Under the pieces are notes generated by a model that did not search any database, was not told the DNA's origin, and was given only the letters and a program-made list of their open reading frames with translations. Below, piece after piece: positions 11,954 to 20,057 of a DNA stretch of 21,249 bases. Position numbers and translations under genes: made by a program. Position 1 is the first letter of the stretch; every line of letters starts with the position of its first letter. Source of the stretch: RGIG5612 sp045601405 (GTDB lineage Bacteria; Bacillota; Clostridia; Lachnospirales; Lachnospiraceae); assembly GCA_045601405.1 (NCBI GenBank), contig JAZRZO010000050.1, forward strand, positions 1 through 21,249. Reading direction: 5' to 3'.

Positions 11954-13542
11954 GGATGCCAAAGTTAAACTATAAAGCCAAGGCTATAACCTTTATACAG
12001 CAATTCTTCGGATACAATCATAACCTGCGGACACAAGCAGGAGAGTTCTACGACATGGAAAATATGTGCATGGATAATTATCCGGTCATATCTACCAGGC
12101 AAGGGGAAGAAGAGCGGGCGGAGTTTATCGGCCAGCCTAATGGATTATGGGAGTATGCTCCGGACACACTTATGGCAGCAATTGGTAAATACCTGCGGAT
12201 CGGGATAACGGCCGATTCATTGGGCGAGATTATCCCGGAATCTCCTAAGTATCTCAGCAATTCGGAAAAGAGCTTTGCTACCATTGGAGCATATACTGTG
12301 ATCATGCCGGATAAAGTGATATTTAATTCCGAGACCGGCAGGCTTAGTCGCATAGAACGCTCTTTTTCAAGCGGAACGTATGGGGAGCAATTTCTTATCA
12401 TGCAGGTCATACCTTGCGACATTGAAGGTAAGAGTATTACATACGTTCAGAGCGATACAGCGCCGGAGGACACAGAAGTTTACTGGTACGATACAGCCAA
12501 CAATGTTTACAAAAAATATTCTACGTCAATGGAGCAGTGGCTGCAGGTAGAAAATCCGTATATTAAGTTAATACCGAGGATAAGTGCTGTTGAAAATGCG
12601 TACGTTGCGCCCGAAGACACGCTTGACGAGTCGGCTATTGCCGCTAAACAGGAGCTGAGTGAGTTCCTGGGCGGATATACAGCGCTTGATACGATCACAT
12701 ATTCTAACGAGAAGGATGCAGTCATTGATGAACAGTTCAAAGATTATGTGATATACAATACCGGCAATGAGGATGGTACTAATTTCATAGTTTTAAATAT
12801 TAACGATATAGATGGTGTCAGCAGCTTCACGATCCTGAGCAAATGTCCTGATCTGGAACATCTGGTTGCGCTGAATAACCGGGTATGGGGCGTTAACAAC
12901 ACGACGCACGAGATATACGCGTGTAAGCTTGGTGATCCGACGCAATGGTACAACTATGCAGGTACAGCCTTTGACAGCTATGCCGTGTCCTTGGGTTTTG
13001 CGGATGAAGTGACAGCCGGATGCGCTTTCAACAATTACATCCACTATTTTACCGAAGATAAGATAATAAAAATATATGGGGATTATCCGGCCAATTACCA
13101 GCTGCATACAGCAAGGACTGACGGAGTTATATCCGGCGGACACGATACGGTTACTCAGGTAGAAGGGATATTGTTCTATGTATCTCCGATAGGAGTTATG
13201 TCTTACGATGGTTCGCTCCCCTATTTCAGAGGTCAAAAATTTTCGCCAAATTATCTTACCAGAAAAACAGTTGCCGCAGGTCGCGACGGGACAAAATACT
13301 GCCTGTCTGTAAGCGAAAACCAAGAGAGCTGTGGAGTGTTTGTTTTTGACACGAAGTATGGACTCTGGAGCGTCGGAGGCGATCAGATCTACAAAAAGAC
13401 TGCCAACCTGGGAAGCGCTTTATGCTTTCTTAACGATAAATCGAAGCTGATAAGCCTGATGGACAGGGACAGGATACAGGATGAATTAGTGATAGCAGGA
13501 GACAATCTGTTCTCGATCGACAGGGAACCGGCTGTTTTCTAA
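11950..13542 (+). CDS. Tail nozzle / stabilisation protein, beta-propeller-like, apparently lacking its C-terminal domain
   Basis: 530 aa from ATG 11950 (AGAGGGAG at about 11934); an in-frame ATG at 11956 is an alternative. The start FFGYNHNLRTQAGEFYDMENMCMDNYPVISTR is a signature of a protein in short-tailed Firmicutes phages that I relate to P22 gp10 / T7 gp12-type tail nozzles. The body has repeated blade-like strand pairs (DLEHLVALNNRVWGVNNTTHEIYACKLGDP; VEGILFYVSPIGVMSYDGSLP; GVFVFDTKYGLWSVGG). It stops at AVF, where relatives as I remember them continue into an ETG..GLDSP..KYISR.Q domain. That domain is found instead at the end of the next protein. Structural role fairly sure, exact family less so. 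Confidence 0.65.
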   Translation: MRMPKLNYKAKAITFIQQFFGYNHNLRTQAGEFYDMENMCMDNYPVISTRQGEEERAEFIGQPNGLWEYAPDTLMAAIGKYLRIGITADSLGEIIPESPKYLSNSEKSFATIGAYTVIMPDKVIFNSETGRLSRIERSFSSGTYGEQFLIMQVIPCDIEGKSITYVQSDTAPEDTEVYWYDTANNVYKKYSTSMEQWLQVENPYIKLIPRISAVENAYVAPEDTLDESAIAAKQELSEFLGGYTALDTITYSNEKDAVIDEQFKDYVIYNTGNEDGTNFIVLNINDIDGVSSFTILSKCPDLEHLVALNNRVWGVNNTTHEIYACKLGDPTQWYNYAGTAFDSYAVSLGFADEVTAGCAFNNYIHYFTEDKIIKIYGDYPANYQLHTARTDGVISGGHDTVTQVEGILFYVSPIGVMSYDGSLPYFRGQKFSPNYLTRKTVAAGRDGTKYCLSVSENQESCGVFVFDTKYGLWSVGGDQIYKKTANLGSALCFLNDKSKLISLMDRDRIQDELVIAGDNLFSIDREPAVF

Positions 13543-13554
13543 TGGAGATAACAA

Positions 13555-15789
13555 ATGGCACAAAGTAATGCGAGATATTTCAGTGATGGATATGGGACTC
13601 ATGGATACCGGGCAGAGATGTATTTATGGTATCAGAATATAGATGAGTACAGGGTAAGGCTGCACGTCGCAGGCGGCGCACAGCTCTATAATTCTGACGG
13701 CTGGAACGGTTCGTACATTAACTTTGCAGGCTATGAGCAGCGGGGTAATTGTGCAGGAGGCCCCACAGATTATTACTGGAAAAATTCTAACTGGTATTGG
13801 AATGATATTGATAATGGGATCCTGTACAAAGGGCACGAGTGGATCAAGGTAGAAAGGACCTGTGTTTTTAACTATGGTGGCAAAGGAAATGTTGTTGCTA
13901 CGGAGACTATTTGGGTTGAACCTAAACCCTATTACAATGTCAGCTATGATGCGAACGGCGGCACCGGAGCTCCTGCGTCACAGACTAAGTGGCACGGGGA
14001 GACATTAGGGCTTAGAACCGGAATCCCATTCAAATCAGGATTTGCGTTTAAAGGCTGGAAAGGTTCGGACGGCGGTACATACGGCGCAGGTGCTAACTAT
14101 TACGGCAATACAGCCTTGACGCTCACAGCTATCTGGGAAGCGCTTACAACTGATCTTGAGGAAATAGAGGACTGTGAGATAGGGCAGGCTCCAACGATCG
14201 CATGGACTCCGCAATCAGCGAGCCTGATATACAATCTCATCCTGTCGTTGGGTGACTGGAGCTATAGCGTTGAGGGGCTGGCACCCGGGTCAACAGACAG
14301 ATATGTGTTCGATACATATACACTGCCGATGGAGATATGCAGCCAGATCCCTGATAGCGCAGATGGCCTTATGAAGGTTGAGCTGGAGACCTATAACGCC
14401 GGAGATCTGACCGGTGTATCAGAGCGTTATTTTACAGTGTATGTTCCGGATACAGTAGTTCCTGTAATATCTGCAGTTAATTTAACTGATCTAAGCAATA
14501 ACGCCCTTGGAGTGCTGCTGCAGAACTACTCGTATCTGAATGTAGATATCTCTTTTTCTGCCGCTTACGATAGCGAAATCGCGAGCGTTAAGCTTGATGT
14601 TGGCGATCAATCGCAGACAATAGAGCCTTCCGGTTCACCAGCGAATCTGACAACAGATATCCTGATGGAACCAGGCAGCGTAGATCTGACTGTAACGATA
14701 ACAGACAGAAGAGGCCGAACAGATGCTCAGACCCAGACGTTGTATGTAAATGAATATATGCTGCCAACAGTTGAGGTAGAGGTTGCTTTGGAGGGTACAA
14801 ACACAGTAAAGACAACTATCAGAGCAGGCTACAGCCCAGTTGGAGGTGCTAACAGTGCAGTGTTTTCAGTTAATGGCGGAGAACCGAGAACAGTTGTTAA
14901 CGGGGAGACTGTTGTTAACAGGTTTGTATATGAATATGCAGCCAGCAGGAACTACAGATGCGATGTAATAGTAACTGATGCGATTACATCAGTTAGTGCA
15001 TCAGCCTGGTTGTATCCGGGGCGCGGCAACAGATTCAGTGAACTGGATTCGAATAAATACTACATTGGGATTGATGAGTTTGGATGGCAGGATACCGATT
15101 CCGTATTTAGCGGCGGGATAAGCGATACCGGCGTGATATGGGCTGAGCGTGAAAGCGGAAACGGCCCGACAGGACTTGGCTTTCCTATCAGAGTAGAGCC
15201 GGATAGCATGTATGAATTCTTATATTCTGCCGACGAAGTGGATTCGGATTCAGTGGCTATCGTGTCATTTTTTAGTGATAAAGGAACAGGCGAACTTGGT
15301 TACAGCTATATGGGTACTGTTTATAACGGAGGGCATATAACATCCGGCGCTTTTTTCCGGACACCGGAGCTGGATTCAGGGGCGCTCTGGGCGATGGTGA
15401 TACTTGGAGTGCTGCATACAGATGCTCCGATAAACTACCAGGAATTCGAGGATGTTGTAGTGCGAAAGGTAGACAGAGAAGAAGAGGCACTGGAGTGGGT
15501 GCTTGAAACCGGCAATCTGGGGCTTGATTCGCCACTCCAGAAATACATAAGCAGGATACAGATGCGGATAGACTATTCGGGCAGCCTTAAGGTGGAAATT
15601 TCTTATGATGAGGATGCAGCCTATAAAGTTGTGCATGAGTCTGTAAGCGATCATATGCGGAGTATCACTGTCCCGGTCAAAGTTAAAAGAACGGACCACT
15701 TCAGGATTCGGTTGAGCGGAGTCGGCCATGCGAAGCTATACAGTATGGGATACGAGATTGACGAAGGAGGCGCAAGATGCTTGGTATAG
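13555..15789 (+). CDS. Adhesin-like tail protein (InlB B-repeat and DUF859-like regions) fused to a nozzle-type C-terminal domain
   Basis: 744 aa from ATG 13555, 12 bp after the previous stop; GGAGATAAC precedes it. Residues 1-125 are a Trp/Tyr-rich beta domain. About 128-200 is a Listeria-Bacteroides (InlB B-type) repeat (YNVSYDANGGTGAPASQTKW ... GFAFKGWKGSDGGTY ... LTAIWEA). About 215-490 contains two or more Ig-like domains of the kind in DUF859 phage proteins. About 495-640 looks like a jelly-roll binding domain. Residues about 640-744 (WVLETGNLGLDSPLQKYISRIQMRI ... DHFRIRLSGVGHAKLYSMGYEI) resemble the missing end of the upstream nozzle protein. A receptor-binding or tail-decorating role is likely. 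Confidence 0.65.
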   Translation: MAQSNARYFSDGYGTHGYRAEMYLWYQNIDEYRVRLHVAGGAQLYNSDGWNGSYINFAGYEQRGNCAGGPTDYYWKNSNWYWNDIDNGILYKGHEWIKVERTCVFNYGGKGNVVATETIWVEPKPYYNVSYDANGGTGAPASQTKWHGETLGLRTGIPFKSGFAFKGWKGSDGGTYGAGANYYGNTALTLTAIWEALTTDLEEIEDCEIGQAPTIAWTPQSASLIYNLILSLGDWSYSVEGLAPGSTDRYVFDTYTLPMEICSQIPDSADGLMKVELETYNAGDLTGVSERYFTVYVPDTVVPVISAVNLTDLSNNALGVLLQNYSYLNVDISFSAAYDSEIASVKLDVGDQSQTIEPSGSPANLTTDILMEPGSVDLTVTITDRRGRTDAQTQTLYVNEYMLPTVEVEVALEGTNTVKTTIRAGYSPVGGANSAVFSVNGGEPRTVVNGETVVNRFVYEYAASRNYRCDVIVTDAITSVSASAWLYPGRGNRFSELDSNKYYIGIDEFGWQDTDSVFSGGISDTGVIWAERESGNGPTGLGFPIRVEPDSMYEFLYSADEVDSDSVAIVSFFSDKGTGELGYSYMGTVYNGGHITSGAFFRTPELDSGALWAMVILGVLHTDAPINYQEFEDVVVRKVDREEEALEWVLETGNLGLDSPLQKYISRIQMRIDYSGSLKVEISYDEDAAYKVVHESVSDHMRSITVPVKVKRTDHFRIRLSGVGHAKLYSMGYEIDEGGARCLV

Positions 15790-15938
15790 ACAATATTGAC
15801 GTAGGAAAGCAATACGCAACGGAGCGGGAGGAAATAGAAGCGCTTAAAAGTTATATGTATCAGCTCTATCAGGAATTAGAATTCCGACTTGGCGAGCTGG
15901 AGAAAAAAATAAAGGAGATGAACGATGAAAAACAGTGA
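15777..15938 (+). CDS. Small coiled-coil tail protein, 53 aa
   Basis: ATG 15777 with a perfect AAGGAGG at 15764-15770; it overlaps the previous gene by 13 bp and the fibre gene by 14 bp. The peptide runs MLGIDNIDVGKQYATEREE, then a heptad-like helix (IEALKSYMYQLYQELEFRLG, ELEKKIKEM). Such short coiled-coil genes sit between the nozzle and fibre genes in related phages as I recall, suggesting an assembly chaperone or fibre adaptor. The overlap on both sides plus an ideal ribosome binding site makes it a confident small gene. Confidence 0.7.
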   Translation: MLGIDNIDVGKQYATEREEIEALKSYMYQLYQELEFRLGELEKKIKEMNDEKQ

Positions 15939-17991
15939 TACTATTCTTGCGCGGATCAAAACACGCAGAGATCTAAGGGGCGCAAATAGGATTGAAGTTA
16001 GGTTTGGTCAGAAAGGACGGTTGAGACTGTCTAAGACAGGGGATTCTGTAGCAGCTGAGGAAGATGCAGTTATTGTAGTCCTTACTTCTTCGGAGACAGC
16101 AATCTTCGAGCCCGGCAGATTTGTTCCGGTTGAGGTTATCGCATATTACGATGATGGCACGAAGATTACAAGCAATGCTATGTATAGGCCGTTTGATGGA
16201 ACCATGCAGCGGGATGATGCGGATCCCCCGATCAGTACGGATTGGCAGATAGAAGAACTGGAGAGGGCTGTTGACGAGGTTATTGCGTCTTTGCGGGTCA
16301 TCGATGGCAATGTCGGAGATCTATCCGATTTAGAGACAGAACACAAAAACAATCTCGTGGAAGCTATAAACGAAGAGGTAAGCGACCTTGCAGCTCTTTC
16401 GGAAGCTGTAACCGGCAAAATGGACAAGAACAATCCGACTGGAACAGGCGCTTTTTCTGTGGGCAGAGCTGCAGGCTCGACGGTAGGTACAGGGTCTTTT
16501 GCTGGTGGATATAATGTTCAAGCGACAGGCGCCTGTTCTCACGCAGAAGGCTCAAGTTCAGTAGCAAGTGGCATCGCATCTCATGCAGAAGGAGAACACT
16601 CAGCAGCATCAGGCCACGTATCTCACGCAGAAGGTGTATATACAATAGCGAGCGGTAATAATCAGCACGTCGAAGGTAAGAACAATGTAGAAGATGTTAT
16701 TGGTAAGTATCTGCACATAGCCGGCAATGGCGCTACTCCAGACAACCGTTCAAATGCCTATACATTAGACTGGCAGGGCAACGGCGTATTTGCCGGAGGC
16801 CTTAAGATACATGGCGCTGATGACGTAATGACCAAGACAGACCTCTCCGCACTTGCAGATGTGACCGTTATCAAACGTGAGACAAGCGGAACGGTAGTGT
16901 CTCTAACTGACGGAAGCGGAACGGATGTTGACGAGTTGATCGTCAATATTGAAGCTGTTCAAGAAGGAAGCGGAGACCCTGCACCTGATAACGTGCGCCC
17001 GATTGTTGGCTGGGATGAAGTTGATATTGCAACAAACAGAAAAAACTTGTATGACAAGAACGATGCGGCAGCTTATATAGACCGTGCATGGATTAACGCG
17101 ACGGAGAGTCGGATTGCAACGCAAAGTGCAGGTAGAGGGCTTGTATATATCCCGTGCAAGCCAAGCACGACATACACAGTAAGCCGTGAGCGTGTGTTGG
17201 AGAATGATAGATTTATCATTGGATATACAAGAAAAATTCCAGAGTCAGGTTTAGCTGTATATAACATAAGTTCTGCACCGAATAGTGGTACGCTTGGCGA
17301 AACACTGTCTCTGACTATCGCTACAGGTGCGGATGCAAGATATCTTGTTGTATGGGTATTCTGGAGCAGTGCGTCAGAAGCATTAGATACTTTGCAGATT
17401 GAATTTGGCTCAACTGCAACGGCGTATGAACCGTACCGAGGTCACACTTATGATATCAACCTCGGACAAACTGTCTATGGCGGTACGCTGAATGTGACTA
17501 CTGGCGAGTTGATAATTACTCACACTAAGGTAAGAGCAGTTGATACTGACTATAGTCAGTATACAAATTATCCTGCTCATAATGGATTTTATCTTAGAGG
17601 GGCTGACCTGCCTATACCTATGCCTGGAGGGTCATGGTATAACGACCCGTTAACGATGTGTAATGTCCTTGTCAAGGCTAATACTTATTCTGCTGTGCAT
17701 GGAATTAGGTTTGGTGCAAACAATACAAATATATTCTTTAATGAGTTTTACGACTTATATACCGACCGGGATGATTTTGTCGATTATCTAAAATCAATCA
17801 ATCTTGAGATAACTTATCCAATAGCGCCTATTACCGTCCAGCTTACACCAACTCAAGTAGCTACTTTTATCGGCAATACTAACATCTGGGCGAATACTGG
17901 CGATATCGTTAACCTTAAATACACGGCAAACGCAAGTCTGCTGATTAACCAAATTATACAAGCAATAATTGCAAACGGAGGTGATGTTTAA
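15925..17991 (+). CDS. Tail fibre with YadA-type head repeats
   Basis: 688 aa from ATG 15925 with AAAGGAG upstream. Residues 1-100 form a beta-rich virion-proximal domain of the BppU-like kind (IEVRFGQKGRLRLSKTGDS...PVEVIAYYDDGT). Residues 105-165 are a helical linker (LSDLETEHKNNLVEAINEEV). Residues 205-251 hold three 14-residue SHAEG repeats, then a GKYLHIAGNG...AYTLDWQGNGVFAGGL segment common in phage fibres. Residues about 310-500 contain a carbohydrate-binding-like beta domain (NLYDKNDAAAY...YEPYRGHTYDINLGQTVYGG), and the end carries TPTQVATFIGNTNIWANTGDIVNLKY, usual for Clostridia phage fibres. It probably trimerises and binds a host surface polymer. Confidence 0.8.
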   Translation: MKNSDTILARIKTRRDLRGANRIEVRFGQKGRLRLSKTGDSVAAEEDAVIVVLTSSETAIFEPGRFVPVEVIAYYDDGTKITSNAMYRPFDGTMQRDDADPPISTDWQIEELERAVDEVIASLRVIDGNVGDLSDLETEHKNNLVEAINEEVSDLAALSEAVTGKMDKNNPTGTGAFSVGRAAGSTVGTGSFAGGYNVQATGACSHAEGSSSVASGIASHAEGEHSAASGHVSHAEGVYTIASGNNQHVEGKNNVEDVIGKYLHIAGNGATPDNRSNAYTLDWQGNGVFAGGLKIHGADDVMTKTDLSALADVTVIKRETSGTVVSLTDGSGTDVDELIVNIEAVQEGSGDPAPDNVRPIVGWDEVDIATNRKNLYDKNDAAAYIDRAWINATESRIATQSAGRGLVYIPCKPSTTYTVSRERVLENDRFIIGYTRKIPESGLAVYNISSAPNSGTLGETLSLTIATGADARYLVVWVFWSSASEALDTLQIEFGSTATAYEPYRGHTYDINLGQTVYGGTLNVTTGELIITHTKVRAVDTDYSQYTNYPAHNGFYLRGADLPIPMPGGSWYNDPLTMCNVLVKANTYSAVHGIRFGANNTNIFFNEFYDLYTDRDDFVDYLKSINLEITYPIAPITVQLTPTQVATFIGNTNIWANTGDIVNLKYTANASLLINQIIQAIIANGGDV
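16537..16677 (+). repeat. Three 42-bp in-frame repeats plus a partial (YadA-head SHAEG motif)
   Basis: Units at 16537-16578, 16579-16620 and 16621-16662 each encode SHAEG followed by nine residues ending in a (V/A/I)ASG-type turn, then a diverged QHVEG at 16663. The 14-residue period matches the left-handed beta-roll of trimeric YadA-type heads. DNA identity between units is moderate, so the repeat is kept at protein level. Confidence 0.8.
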
Positions 17992-18182
17992 TGTTTAATT
18001 TACACGATTTTGTCCTGAGAGGTCTGTTTGATGCAATCGGCAAGCTGCCCGATTATAAGGTCATCATGAACGCTCTGGGCTGGTACGAAAAAGAAGTGCT
18101 GACTGACGAGGACTTGGAAGAAATTAACAGACGGATAGAAGCACAATACGCACCTACGGAAGGAGAAGAAGAATGGATATAG
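17991..18182 (+). CDS. Small protein following the tail fibre, 63 aa
   Basis: ATG 17991 overlaps the fibre stop by one base (TAATG), with GGAGGTGA upstream. The protein is helical (MFNLHDFVLRGLFDAIGKLPDYKVIMNALGWYEKEVLTDEDLEEINRRIEAQ) with an acidic end. Its size, place and the W...VLT.EDL pattern recall the XkdX-type short proteins after fibre genes, though the match is loose. Fibre assembly or attachment is a guess from position. Confidence 0.6.
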   Translation: MFNLHDFVLRGLFDAIGKLPDYKVIMNALGWYEKEVLTDEDLEEINRRIEAQYAPTEGEEEWI

Positions 18183-18233
18183 TAACTGGCGCAAGGGGCG
18201 AGGTATGCGCCGGAGTGATGAAAGGAGGGAATT

Positions 18234-19766
18234 ATGAACGCAGACTTTGGAAATGTAAGCTTATTGGTCTCAAAGCAGGAGGCGGACAAAATATGGAAAA
18301 GAATTGAAACGATTGAAAAAATGTGCATCACGCCGCAGATGTTTGGTGCTGTAGGGGACGGACTAACTGATGATACAGCTGCTTTTCAGGCCATGATAGA
18401 TGTAATGCAGGCATCTATGATCCAGCAGATGAGTGATAACGGTGACGGTACTCTTTATTACGGCTCCAATATAGAATGTTATATCCCACACGGCGAGTAT
18501 CTGATAACGTCTGTGAATATATCTACCGGGTATATCCGGATAGTCGGTGATAATGCCATAATTAGGTCAGAGAGCGAGAAAGTATTCAATATCACTAATG
18601 GCTGGTATACCGAAATTGAAGGAATTATATTTGTAGAATGTGATAACCCCATATATATTGATGGACTAAACATCGAAATGGGGCAGCTCCTGATAACGCG
18701 TTGCAAGTTCATTAACTGCTTAGGTGCGTCCATAGACATCCCGTATAAGCAGTCATATACCGCGCTCGTGAAAAACAGCGAATTTTTTAAATCGGAATAT
18801 GTACTTGATTCTACCGGCTGCGATCTGTTCCGTTTTGAGAATTGCTGGTTTGAAGAAAGGACACGAACCAAAGATTACGACGCGTCTTTCATCGTTGCAG
18901 GACTTGACTGTGAGTTACAGATGGCAGGCTGTCTCTGGGTTCCGGCTCCGACAACGGCAATTGAGCCAACTGTTATAGACGCAAGCTGCAGTGCTGTACT
19001 GATTGATGGCGTGCATTTTGGAGGCGAAGCAGGGTCCAAACCTATTGTAAGAATACATAAAGATGCTATGCGCTGTCAAATTAAAAACTGCAACTTCGCA
19101 TATGCTGCTCATAATTACGCATACATCCTACTTGAAAGCAAGTTTGAGATGATCGCAGTTGAAAATATGTATTCGGCGATAGATAACACTATACCTGTGC
19201 GATGGTCTGCGAGAGCTGTTAAGAGCGACATTTTACCGCTTGATCCTAATGCGCAGCTTATATTGCGTGACATACACAATTATAACGGAAAACCCGTGTC
19301 TATGCAGGCGCTCATACCGGAAGAACTCTTATCGTATTTTTCCGGCGACAGGGAACTTATTTATATACCTACTGAAAAGCTGCTTAGAACCGCAGCCGAT
19401 AGTGGTGGCATAAGAGTGACATCTGATTATGTAGGCAAGGGAGCAATAACGATTGAGCCGGTAATGCCTAAGCTAAGATGTATGATAAGAGATGCTAATA
19501 CCGGGAACAATCACATATGCATTATATATCTTTGCCCTGTTATTTCGGCTGATCACATAACTTACGAGATAGAGACTATAGGCGCAGATAAGAACGCTTT
19601 TGATATTATATACGGTGACGGGACGCTTAACTATCAGCCGTATTTATCGGATATTGATGTGACGATTATACCGACAGGAAGCTGGTATGACCTTGAATTA
19701 CTCACGCAAGAGATCACCAGTGAGATAGATGTGCCGAGGAAAATATATACGCTTCCGCCGACGTAA
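18234..19766 (+). CDS. Tailspike-like protein with right-handed beta-helix (pectate-lyase superfamily)
   Basis: 510 aa from ATG 18234 with AAAGGAGGG upstream. A short helical N-terminus (VSKQEADKIWKRIETIEKM) leads into PQMFGAVGDGLTDDTAAFQAMID at about 33-55, the standard entry of Pectate_lyase_3 beta-helix proteins. Beta-helix coils follow (YIRIVGDNAIIRSESEKVFNITNGWYTEIEGIIFVE; LLITRCKFINC; ALVKNSEFFKS). The C-terminal third is a beta-rich trimer or binding domain. Such spikes bind or cut host polysaccharide; catalytic residues cannot be assigned from sequence alone. It is the third candidate receptor-binding protein in a row. Confidence 0.82.
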   Translation: MNADFGNVSLLVSKQEADKIWKRIETIEKMCITPQMFGAVGDGLTDDTAAFQAMIDVMQASMIQQMSDNGDGTLYYGSNIECYIPHGEYLITSVNISTGYIRIVGDNAIIRSESEKVFNITNGWYTEIEGIIFVECDNPIYIDGLNIEMGQLLITRCKFINCLGASIDIPYKQSYTALVKNSEFFKSEYVLDSTGCDLFRFENCWFEERTRTKDYDASFIVAGLDCELQMAGCLWVPAPTTAIEPTVIDASCSAVLIDGVHFGGEAGSKPIVRIHKDAMRCQIKNCNFAYAAHNYAYILLESKFEMIAVENMYSAIDNTIPVRWSARAVKSDILPLDPNAQLILRDIHNYNGKPVSMQALIPEELLSYFSGDRELIYIPTEKLLRTAADSGGIRVTSDYVGKGAITIEPVMPKLRCMIRDANTGNNHICIIYLCPVISADHITYEIETIGADKNAFDIIYGDGTLNYQPYLSDIDVTIIPTGSWYDLELLTQEITSEIDVPRKIYTLPPT

Positions 19767-19779
19767 AAATTTTCGTAAA

Positions 19780-19800
19780 ACAGGGCGAAGTTCAACCTGT
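19780..19800 (+). other. Small hairpin after the tailspike gene
   Basis: ACAGG (19780-19784) pairs with CCTGT (19796-19800), loop GCGAAGTTCAA, within an A/T-rich stretch and followed by ATAAATTTAT. It could be a weak terminator or a regulatory hairpin. It carries the CAGGGCGAA motif seen in other gaps of the window. Confidence 0.3.
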
Positions 19801-19804
19801 ATAA

Positions 19805-19981
19805 ATTTATAGTATATCCATAAAGCATGATGCAGGGAAACTTGAATTTGAATTAAGTTGCCCTGTTGAATTGCTGAGAGAGCAGGCATCTGTCATGGGA
19901 GAGTATCTCTGCATTTTGGAAGAAAGAGCACTTATTGAAGGTGTCGATATTGATGTTAACTCAGCGCGCGAGATAACATAG
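19805..19981 (+). pseudogene. Possible decayed small gene between tailspike and holin
   Basis: The 291-bp gap 19767-20057 contains an open frame (19805-19981) with a protein-like sequence: AGKLEFELSCPVELLREQAS, then GEYLCILEERALIEGVDIDV. It has no ATG, GTG or TTG before the conserved-looking part; the only in-frame ATG (19894) leaves about 28 residues. Two ATGs at 19827 and 19830 lie in another frame, and one extra base in the GGGAAA run at 19835-19840 would link them to this frame. I interpret it as a frameshifted or start-less small gene. Confidence is low. Confidence 0.35.
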
Positions 19982-19995
19982 AAACTTTATTAACC

Positions 19996-20041
19996 GGCTC
20001 CCAATTAGTGGGAGTCGCTGACCGCACAGATTTAGCGGTAG
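19996..20041 (+). other. Tandem hairpins in the leader of the lysis genes
   Basis: Hairpin 1: GGCTCCCA (19996-20003) with TGGGAGTC (20009-20016), loop ATTAG, 8 pairs including one G:U. Hairpin 2: CT-ACCGC (20018-20025, one bulge) with GCGGT-AG (20035-20041), loop ACAGATTTA. They end just before the holin Shine-Dalgarno AAGAGGTG. No U-tract follows, so they more likely tune translation or mRNA stability than terminate. Confidence 0.55.
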
Positions 20042-20057
20042 AAAAGAGGTGAACACT

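Noticed and set aside
13540..13555. Stop-codon readthrough linking the 530-aa and 744-aa tail proteins, which are in the same frame
   Set aside because: Two in-frame TAA codons (13540 and 13549) separate them and the second gene has its own ATG and ribosome binding site.
18173..18307. 44-codon frame with AAGGAG upstream (MDIVTGARGEV...)
   Set aside because: It overlaps the tailspike start by 74 bp in another frame, its second half is a shadow of the tailspike gene, and the sequence resembles no family.
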